Positions 58,097 through 64,000 of a DNA stretch of 64,000 nt are shown here, one piece after another; within the stretch, counting starts at the first letter, position 1; each line of letters starts with the position of its first letter. The position numbers and the translations under genes are program-made. The notes below the pieces were generated by a model. It saw nothing but the letters and a program-made list of their open reading frames with translations. It did not search any database and was not told where the DNA came from. Source of the stretch: Cohnella thailandensis (lineage in GTDB: Bacteria; Bacillota; Bacilli; Paenibacillales; Paenibacillaceae). The stretch spans positions 263,702-327,701 of the forward strand of contig NZ_JACJVQ010000005.1 of the NCBI RefSeq assembly GCF_014212135.1, written 5' to 3'.

Positions 58097-59397
58097 ACGA
58101 CCCTAGAGAGCCCTTGGAGCGTCGGGAGAACGACCGGGAAGAGCGTCGGGAGGAAGATCGGGAGGAGCTTCGCGGGGAGCTTCGGGAAGAGCCTTGGAAC
58201 GAGCAGGCGAGCCGGCAGCGGGACTCGAAGGAGAGCTCTTTGTCGCCGGGTACGCATCGGGATTCGCATCATGATTCGGATCAGGATTCGCGTCCTTATC
58301 CGCAACAGGACTCGCAACAGGACTCGCAGCAGGACTCGCAGGCCCAAACCAAGGGCAAAAGCCGAAGAGGCTCTTGGGCATGGGGAGCAGGGCTGTTGTT
58401 TCTGTTGTCCAAAGGCAAGGGCTTGCTGCTCGCGCTGCTGAAATTCGGCAAACCCCTGATTTCCATGGCGGTAACGGTCGGCGCATACGCGCTGGTTTAT
58501 CCTTGGACGTTCGCGCTCGGATTCGTCGCTCTTATTTTCGTTCATGAGATGGGGCATGTGTTCGCGGCGAAGCGGAAGGGCTTGCCGGTGTCGGCCCCCT
58601 TCTTTATCCCGTTTCTGGGCGCGCTTATCCTGTTGAAGAGGCACCCGAAGGACGCGGAGACGGAAGCGGCGGTCGCGATCGGAGGTCCGATGCTCGGCTC
58701 TCTCGGGGCGCTTGTCTGCTTCCTGATCGGCCAATGGACCGGCTACGAGGTATGGTACGCGCTCGCTTACGTCGGATTTTTCCTGAATTTGTTGAATTTA
58801 TTGCCGATGAATCCGTTGGACGGGGGAAGAATCATCGGCGCGGTCAGCCGCTGGCTGTGGGCCGTCGGGGCGGTTGTCGGGCCGTTTGTCGTGTGGTATA
58901 CGCAGAGCTTCCTGTTCGGCATTATCTGGATTTGGTTCTTGTGGCAGATGTATAAGCAGTTTTTCGGCAAAAAGAAGGCGCAGCCGGTGTTCGTGGAGGG
59001 AGTCTACGAGGCGGAATACGATCCGAATCTGCCCGGTTGGTTCCTCTCCGGACAATCGCATCGGCGCGAGCTGCCGTTCACGGCCTACTGCCGGATGGAC
59101 GGACAGCACGTCGCGGAATTCCAATGGGAGCCACTCTCGTTCAAGGGCGAGCTTGAGATCAATCAGCCCTGCACGATCAATAGCGTAAGCATCGTACAGG
59201 TCGGTTCTCCGGACGAGGATCGAAACCGGGTGCGGTTCACGGTCCGTTTGGAAGGCGAAGCCCATCAAGCGGACAACTATTACGTCGTGCCTACGAGAGT
59301 TCGTTGGCGTTACGGCTTGATGTACGGAGGCCTGGCGCTCTTTCTCGGCTATATGATGTGGGTCATTCACGAGATGGGGCTAACGGCTCCTCAATAA
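58090..59397 (+). CDS. Site-2-type M50 zinc metalloprotease with charged repeat tail
   Basis: A 435-residue protein. The N-terminal 90 residues are low complexity: an Arg/Glu stretch (NDREERREEDREELRGELRE) and Asp-Ser-Gln repeats (PQQDSQQDSQQDSQAQ). The membrane part has the zinc motif HEMGH near residue 152 and the third ligand in NPLDGG near 240, the hallmarks of S2P/M50 intramembrane proteases, with about six helices. A soluble domain of about 150 residues and one more C-terminal helix follow. The substrate is unknown. No PDZ domain is evident. ATG 58090 overlaps the ArsC/Spx-like gene. Confidence 0.88.
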   Translation: MVNDPREPLERRENDREERREEDREELRGELREEPWNEQASRQRDSKESSLSPGTHRDSHHDSDQDSRPYPQQDSQQDSQQDSQAQTKGKSRRGSWAWGAGLLFLLSKGKGLLLALLKFGKPLISMAVTVGAYALVYPWTFALGFVALIFVHEMGHVFAAKRKGLPVSAPFFIPFLGALILLKRHPKDAETEAAVAIGGPMLGSLGALVCFLIGQWTGYEVWYALAYVGFFLNLLNLLPMNPLDGGRIIGAVSRWLWAVGAVVGPFVVWYTQSFLFGIIWIWFLWQMYKQFFGKKKAQPVFVEGVYEAEYDPNLPGWFLSGQSHRRELPFTAYCRMDGQHVAEFQWEPLSFKGELEINQPCTINSVSIVQVGSPDEDRNRVRFTVRLEGEAHQADNYYVVPTRVRWRYGLMYGGLALFLGYMMWVIHEMGLTAPQ

Positions 59398-59448
59398 AAG
59401 ACGGGACTAAGACGGGAATAGCGTTAAGACATCCTGGGAAGGAAGACA

Positions 59449-60672
59449 GTGGAAGGTATGAGCGCAAGCAAGAGTACGAGCAAGTGGCGATCGAGCCGGT
59501 TGGACAAAATGGGGTCCTCGATCTTCGCCGAGATCGGAAGCTGGAAGAGGGAAGCGCGGCTGAGGGGGATCGACGTGATCTCGCTGGACATCGGGACTCC
59601 GGCGCTGCCTCCTTCCGAGGAGGTGCGCTCCGCTCTGGCCGAGGCCAGCATGGACCCGTCGCGATACGGGTATCCGGGAACGCTCGGTTCGGAACGGTTC
59701 CGCGGAGCGGTGGCGGAATGGTTCGAGTTTCGTTTCGGCGTGGCGCTCGATCCGGACAAGGAGATTCTCTCGCTTATGGGGACGCAGGACGGATTGGCTC
59801 ACCTGGCTCTTGCGGTGACGGATCCGGGCGATAGCGCCCTGCTGCCGGATCCCGGCTATCCGGTCTACCAGGCCGGACTGGCCGTGGCCGGAGTGGAGAT
59901 GATCCCGCTTCCCCTGCTAGAGGAGAACGGATATCTGCCCGACTTCGACGCGATTCCGGATTCGGCGTGGAGCAAGGTCAAGTTCATGCTGCTCAACTAT
60001 CCGAGCAATCCGCTGTCGGCCGTGGCGGACCTGACCTTCTTCGAGAAGGCGGTTCGCGTGGCGAAGGAGCGCGGCGTTCTGCTCGTGCACGACAACGCCT
60101 ACAGCGAGATGGCGTTCGACGGCTTTCGGCCGCCAAGCATACTGGAGGTGCCGGGCGCGATGGACGTGGCGATCGAATTCCATTCGATGTCGAAGTCGTT
60201 CCATCTCGCGGGCGCGCGCATCGGTTTCGCCGTCGGCAATCGCGACGTGCTGGCCACGCTGGCAAGCCTCAAGGGGAACATCGACTTCGGCGTGTTCCAT
60301 GCGGTGCAGGAAGCGGCGGTCGTCGCCCTGAAGAGGGACATGTCGGCTCCGGCCCCGGCATCGGAGCTGTACGAGCGCCGGCGGGATTTGTTCCTCTCGG
60401 CGTTGGAGCGGGAAGGCTGGAGCATCCCGCGCTCCAAGGCGACGATGTTCGTGTGGGCGCCGGTTCCGCGGGGCTGGACGTCGGTCGACTTCGCCCAGCG
60501 GCTGCTGGAGCGGACGGGCGTTGCCGTCGTGCCCGGCAACGCTTTCGGCTCGCGCGGCGAAGGCTACGTCCGGCTCGCTCTCGTCGAGCAGGAGGAGCGC
60601 CTGCTCGAAGCGGCCGGCAGGATCGGCCGGTTCCTGCGGGAAGCGGAAGCGGCTGGGGCAAGCAATAATTGA
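59449..60672 (+). CDS. Class I/II aminotransferase (second)
   Basis: A 407-residue PLP enzyme. The PLP Lys lies in FHSMSKSFHLAGARIGFAVG; other landmarks are SLDIGTPALPPSEEV, YGYPGTLGSERFR, LLNYPSNPLSAVA, HDNAYSEMAFDG and GEGYVRLALVE. The SMSKSF-type motif is typical of LL-diaminopimelate/glutamate-pyruvate aminotransferase relatives. GTG 59449 has GGGAAGG 6 bases before it; ATG 59458 is a close alternative. A terminator follows. Confidence 0.9.
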   Translation: MEGMSASKSTSKWRSSRLDKMGSSIFAEIGSWKREARLRGIDVISLDIGTPALPPSEEVRSALAEASMDPSRYGYPGTLGSERFRGAVAEWFEFRFGVALDPDKEILSLMGTQDGLAHLALAVTDPGDSALLPDPGYPVYQAGLAVAGVEMIPLPLLEENGYLPDFDAIPDSAWSKVKFMLLNYPSNPLSAVADLTFFEKAVRVAKERGVLLVHDNAYSEMAFDGFRPPSILEVPGAMDVAIEFHSMSKSFHLAGARIGFAVGNRDVLATLASLKGNIDFGVFHAVQEAAVVALKRDMSAPAPASELYERRRDLFLSALEREGWSIPRSKATMFVWAPVPRGWTSVDFAQRLLERTGVAVVPGNAFGSRGEGYVRLALVEQEERLLEAAGRIGRFLREAEAAGASNN

Positions 60673-60705
60673 AGGGTCGCGCGGGTAGACGCGTGATGAT
60701 TGGCA

Positions 60706-60733
60706 AGCGGGGGCGAGGGACCCCCGCTTTTTC
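60706..60733 (+). terminator. Terminator of the second aminotransferase gene
   Basis: AGCGGGG pairs with CCCCGCT around a G-rich loop, then TTTTTCTG. Confidence 0.75.
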
Positions 60734-60789
60734 TGTCTTTGTGCGCGGAAAATTGGGACAGGCGGGTCGGACAAAGAGAGGCAGTATAG

Positions 60790-61043
60790 GCGGGAGAACG
60801 TGGAAAGTGTGGCAAGAGAGTAGTTAGACTACTCACATTGGGAGGAGAACGTGGAAAGTGTGGGAAGAGAGTAGTTAGACTACTCACATTGGGAGGAGAA
60901 CGTGGAAAGTGTGGGAAGAGAGTAGTTAGACTACTCACATTGGGAGGAGAACGTGAAGTGTGGGAAGAGAGTAGTTAGACTACTCACATTGGGAGGAGAA
61001 CGTGGAAAGTGTGGGAAGAGAGTAGTTAGACTGCTCACATTGG
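60790..61043. repeat. Tandem array of five 49-51-bp units (family 1 relative)
   Basis: The anchor GAGAGTAGTTAGACT begins at 60816, 60867, 60918, 60967 and 61018 (periods 51, 51, 49, 51). Units are nearly identical and include GGGAGGAGAACGTGGAAAGT. The half AAGAGAGTA--TAGACT--TCACATT is shared with the array at 4911-5165 (AAGAGAGTAACCAGACTGC-CACATT). No spacers, no coding support. Confidence 0.9.
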
Positions 61044-61082
61044 TTGACCACTCTTGCAAACTCCCGAGACATGTTGAGCAGC

Positions 61083-61265
61083 CACGACCCAACTGAGCGC
61101 GAAAGTCGCAGCCAACGAGGCTCAGTTGAGCACGACCCAACTGAGCGCGAAAGTCGCAGCCAACGAGGCTCAGTTGAGCAGCCACGACCCAACTGAGCGC
61201 GAAAGTCGCAGCCAACGAGGCTCAGTTGAGCAGCCACGACCCAACTGAGCGCGAAAGTCGCAGCC
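61083..61265. repeat. Four copies of a 48-52-bp hairpin repeat
   Basis: CACGACCCAACTGAGCGCG begins at 61083, 61131, 61183 and 61235. Each complete unit contains CAACTGAGC and, 21 bases later, its perfect inverse GCTCAGTTG, so each can fold into a hairpin. It sits directly beside the 51-bp array. Confidence 0.88.
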
Positions 61266-61393
61266 TCACCCCGACTGCCACAATCCGCCAACAACGGAAC
61301 GTTGCCACCGCCGCTGCCTCTCCTTTAAGATAGAGAGAGACAATTCGAGCTCGACTCCACGCTAACCTTTTGAAGAATGGACGGTAAATTTGG

Positions 61394-62263
61394 ATGAACG
61401 ATAATAAAATTCTGATCGTGGACGGAATGGCGCTGCTGTTCCGAGCCTACTTCGCCCAGTCCTACAGCGCGAGAAGGACGCCGGACGGCACCCCGACCAA
61501 CGCGATTTACGGGTTCCTGCAATACCTGTTCGACGCCGTGAACGCGTTCCAGCCGACCCATGTCCTGTGCTGCTGGGATATGGGAAGCAAGACGTTCCGC
61601 ACGGAGATGTACACGGAGTATAAGGCCAACCGCCCCGAGGCTCCGGAGGATCTTATTCCTCAATTCTCTCTCGTGAAGGACGTCGTGGCCGCGCTGGGCA
61701 TTCCGAATCTGGGAATCGAGGGCTACGAGGCGGACGACTGCATCGGGACGCTGGCGACGAAGCTGTGCGAGCAAGGGCACGTTTACGTTCTGACGGGCGA
61801 TCAGGACATGCTTCAGCTCGTCTCGGAGCGCGTTCATGTCGTCATCATGAAGAAAGGCCGCAATAACTACGCCATCTACGATCTGGAGCTGCTTAAGACT
61901 GACAAGGGCATCCTTCCTTTCCAAGTCATCGAGCTGAAGGGCCTGACCGGAGATACGAGCGACAACTACCCTGGAGTCAAAGGCATCGGCGAGAAAACGG
62001 CGCTGAAGCTATTGCTGGAGTATGAGTCGATAGACGGCATCCTGGCGAACCTCTCGTCTTTGTCCGCGAGCATCAAGGCAAAAATCGAGAACGATCTGGA
62101 CATGCTGCATCTCTCCCGCACGCTCGCCCGAATCAACATCGAGAGCCCGATCGAATGCGTGCTGGACGATTGCCTGTGGAACGTCTCGATAGAGAGGGCG
62201 AAGCCGATGTTCGACCAGTATCGGCTCACCACGCTTCTCCAAATGATCCACTCGGCCAGCTAA
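61394..62263 (+). CDS. Stand-alone 5'-3' exonuclease (YpcP-like)
   Basis: A 289-residue protein equal to the N-terminal 5' nuclease domain of DNA polymerase I. Metal-binding acids lie in LIVDGMALLFRAYFA, GYEADDCIGTLA, YVLTGDQDMLQLV and GDTSDNYPGVKGIGEKTALK, the last also the helix-hairpin-helix DNA contact. It would process flaps and RNA primers. The ribosome binding site is weak (ACGGTAAATTTGG). It has no operon partner. Confidence 0.92.
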   Translation: MNDNKILIVDGMALLFRAYFAQSYSARRTPDGTPTNAIYGFLQYLFDAVNAFQPTHVLCCWDMGSKTFRTEMYTEYKANRPEAPEDLIPQFSLVKDVVAALGIPNLGIEGYEADDCIGTLATKLCEQGHVYVLTGDQDMLQLVSERVHVVIMKKGRNNYAIYDLELLKTDKGILPFQVIELKGLTGDTSDNYPGVKGIGEKTALKLLLEYESIDGILANLSSLSASIKAKIENDLDMLHLSRTLARINIESPIECVLDDCLWNVSIERAKPMFDQYRLTTLLQMIHSAS

Positions 62264-62283
62264 ATAAGCGGGAACTCTAACAT

Positions 62284-62337
62284 ACGACCCTCTTTTTTCC
62301 GACATAAGGAAGACAACCGGAGAAAAGAAAGGGTCGT
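62284..62337 (+). promoter_or_regulatory. Hairpin covering the ribosome binding site of the next gene
   Basis: ACGACCCTCTTTTTTC (62284-62299) can pair with GAAAAGAAAGGGTCGT (62322-62337) with two mismatches. The right arm contains the GAAAGGG that would serve the TTG start at 62344. It could be an upstream terminator with unusual T placement, or a translational switch. Confidence 0.45.
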
Positions 62338-62343
62338 TTTACT

Positions 62344-63729
62344 TTGTTTACTTTCCATTCGCACGCAAGAAAAGTCCTCGCAATCGCTCTTGCCATAACG
62401 CTCGGCAGCTTCAGTCTTCCAACCGATTCGCGCGGAGAGGAAGCGGATGGCGCCGGAGCTTCCCCGACGGTATGCGACGCGGCCCCATTCAACGTTGAAG
62501 CGGGAACCCGTACGTTCCTTACCGAGAATATTCGACTGCCGGATTCGGCATCCTTCACATCCTATGAGATAGGCAACCCCCAGGTGGCTCGCGTGTCCTC
62601 GGCCGGATTGCTGATCGCGATCGCCCCCGGGACGACCAATCTGAGAGCGACATACGCGTCAGCGGAAGGCAAGGCGGAACCTTGCGTCATCCCCGTGACG
62701 GTGAAGGCGGCCGCTCCGCTTAAGCTTGCTTTTCAACCGAAGGCGGAATCGAAGAAAGTATCCGCGGCCGGCAAGACGTTCACCGTCCAGACGGTCGCCA
62801 TTCCGAAGGGAATGCCGGTCGACGTCGGACTGGGAGGAGGGCGCATCGGCGGCACGGAAGCTCTGGCTTCCATCGCCAAGCGGAAGAACGCGACTTTCGC
62901 GATCAACGGAACGTTCTTCGAAGCGTACGGCGGCATTCCGGAGCCATGGGGCACGGTCATCGCCGACGGAGAAGTCGCTCATTCGGGCAATTACGGGACG
63001 ACGATCGGTTTTACCCGGGATGGGAAGGCGGTCATGGATTCTTTGCGAATTACCATCTCGGGGAAAACGGTCAACGAAGACGGCAGGGAGCGAGGCTGGT
63101 ACGCCTACTTCGTCAATCGAACGCCCGCGGAGACGGCCGACTCGGCGGTGCTGTTCACCTCGAAGCGAGGCGAGCGGATCGGCTTCGCCCGCGGCACCGC
63201 GGTTGTCGTCGATAAGAGCATCGTTCAGAGAATCGCGAAGAACGAGAACGTGCAAATCCCGAAGACGGGCTTCGTCGTCGTTTATACGGGAAGCTTGCAA
63301 TCCCAAGCGGACAGCTTCGGAGTCGGCCGGCCTGCAAGCTATAAGACCGAGTTCAAGGACATGAACGGCAAAACGCTCGATTGGAGCAAAGTCGTAACGG
63401 CGGTGGGAGCGGGTCCGCGGGTCGTCAAGGATGGAAAAGTGGCCGTGGACGCGGCGAAGGAAGGGTTCTCGGAAGCTAAGATCCTTAGCTCCAGCGCGGC
63501 GAGAAGCGGAATCGGCATCAAGGCGGACGGGAGCCTTGTCCTGGCGACGGTCGGCGGAGCGACGGTGAAGGAGCTTGGAGCGATTCTGCTGAAGCTCGGA
63601 GCCGTGCAGGCGATGAACCTGGACGGCGGAGCTTCCTCGGGGCTGTTGGCCGACGGCAAGGCGAGAACGTCGCCGGGCCGGAACCTCAGCAACGCGCTCG
63701 TGTTCGGAACGAAGCTGAATTATCGATAA
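62344..63729 (+). CDS. Secreted phosphodiester glycosidase (NAGPA-like) with Ig-like domain
   Basis: A 461-residue exported protein. A signal peptide (about 1-31, ending near SRGEEA) is followed by a short Ig-like group 2 domain (about 50-120; IGNPQVARVSSAGLLIAIAP, GTTNLRATY). The C-terminal 300 residues form the NAGPA/DUF2233 phosphodiester glycosidase domain: FAINGTFFEAYGGIPEPWGT, AVGAGPRVVKDGK, and the catalytic-end MNLDGGASSGLLADG. It probably acts on wall or exopolymer phosphodiesters. TTG 62344 is the start; its ribosome binding site is buried in a hairpin. Confidence 0.85.
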   Translation: MFTFHSHARKVLAIALAITLGSFSLPTDSRGEEADGAGASPTVCDAAPFNVEAGTRTFLTENIRLPDSASFTSYEIGNPQVARVSSAGLLIAIAPGTTNLRATYASAEGKAEPCVIPVTVKAAAPLKLAFQPKAESKKVSAAGKTFTVQTVAIPKGMPVDVGLGGGRIGGTEALASIAKRKNATFAINGTFFEAYGGIPEPWGTVIADGEVAHSGNYGTTIGFTRDGKAVMDSLRITISGKTVNEDGRERGWYAYFVNRTPAETADSAVLFTSKRGERIGFARGTAVVVDKSIVQRIAKNENVQIPKTGFVVVYTGSLQSQADSFGVGRPASYKTEFKDMNGKTLDWSKVVTAVGAGPRVVKDGKVAVDAAKEGFSEAKILSSSAARSGIGIKADGSLVLATVGGATVKELGAILLKLGAVQAMNLDGGASSGLLADGKARTSPGRNLSNALVFGTKLNYR

Positions 63730-63749
63730 GATCTCGGCGGGACGTCAAG

Positions 63750-64000
63750 CTAGTGCATCTCCGGCTCCGTCTCGTCATGAGGCTTGTGGTCGCCGGGATA
63801 ATCTCGGTCGAGGCCCGCATGAAGCTCGCGATTTTCCCAGGTGAAGTTGCTCTTGGACCGCTGGTCCGCCCTCCATGGGGTGCTCTTGCCCAGGCTTGGC
63901 GACTCGATGGCCATTCCGTAAGGACCTTCCGGGAATTCCTCGGGAATCACTTCGTTGCGCCGCGATTCGACCGTGGCAAGATCCGTAGTCGGTTGCCGTT
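63750..64000 (-). CDS. Small cytosolic protein, 3' part (possibly DUF3905)
   Basis: The minus-strand frame is open from the window edge to a stop at 63750-63752, so the start lies outside. Visible residues include EEFPEGPYGMAIESPSLGKS, TPWRADQRSKSNFTWENREL and a tail DYPGDHKPHDETEPEMH. This recalls the DUF3905 proteins of spore-formers, a small family of unknown function; the identification is from memory and only moderate. It converges on the glycosidase gene, 20 bases apart. Confidence 0.55.
   Translation of the reverse strand, partial: RQPTTDLATVESRRNEVIPEEFPEGPYGMAIESPSLGKSTPWRADQRSKSNFTWENRELHAGLDRDYPGDHKPHDETEPEMH

Overview
The window is about 64 kb of GC-rich chromosome from an endospore-forming member of the Bacillota, most likely Paenibacillaceae (Cohnella or Paenibacillus type). 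The pointers are two CotF-like coat proteins and a Spo0E-like phosphatase, a T-box in front of pheST, a TPP riboswitch in front of thiC, ycnJ/ycnI copper genes, a yugG/yugH-like pair, mutS2 followed by a DUF350 gene, AGGAGG-type ribosome binding sites and TTG/GTG starts. No rRNA, tRNA, phage, IS element or CRISPR array was seen.

Layout. 1-4.9 kb: the end of an aldolase-like gene, a TetR regulator, and a 5-oxoproline module (fused PxpB-PxpC, PxpA and a gamma-glutamylcyclotransferase that would make 5-oxoproline). 4.9-5.5 kb: an intergenic repeat island. 5.6-7.9 kb: metE. 8.2-12.2 kb: a copper locus, ycnJ - histidine kinase - response regulator - ycnI. 12.3-19.6 kb (minus strand): a mannitol PTS operon, mtlA-mtlR-mtlF-mtlD, which continues into ptsI and ptsH. 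20-21.3 kb: a small secreted protein and an MBL-fold hydrolase. 21.9-27 kb: a TPP riboswitch and thiC, a thiE-thiS fusion, thiG and thiO. 27-34.2 kb: a T-box, pheS, pheT and a ZapA-domain protein that carries a coiled coil of more than 900 residues. 34.3-39.9 kb: a Fur-controlled siderophore block (Btr-like regulator, FeuABC-like transporter, FhuF-like reductase). 40-44.3 kb: two chemoreceptors, a CuA-motif lipoprotein and a small 4-TM protein. 44.4-47.9 kb: mutS2, DUF350, an unannotated 27-residue membrane peptide and a zinc-ribbon protein. 47.9-52.4 kb: a decaying region with cysK interrupted by a stop codon, a DUF59 remnant, and moaA, moeA and ywiC fragments behind an FNR-type promoter next to an intact mobB. 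52.4-60.7 kb: coat proteins, Lrp regulator plus aminotransferase, Spo0E, a CobU-like kinase, PduO-type adenosyltransferase, RluA, an ArsC/Spx-like protein, an M50 protease and a second aminotransferase. 60.8-61.3 kb: a second repeat island, related to the first. 61.4-64 kb: a stand-alone 5'-3' exonuclease, a secreted phosphodiester glycosidase and the end of a small cytosolic protein.

The strongest unusual points are the giant ZapA-coiled-coil protein, the ThiE-ThiS fusion, the collapsed molybdenum-cofactor/nitrate-respiration cluster that keeps a good FNR promoter, ptsI-ptsH in reversed order at the end of the mannitol operon, and two repeat islands 56 kb apart built on the same 51-bp unit. 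Coding calls rest on reading translated motifs by eye; no database search was possible.
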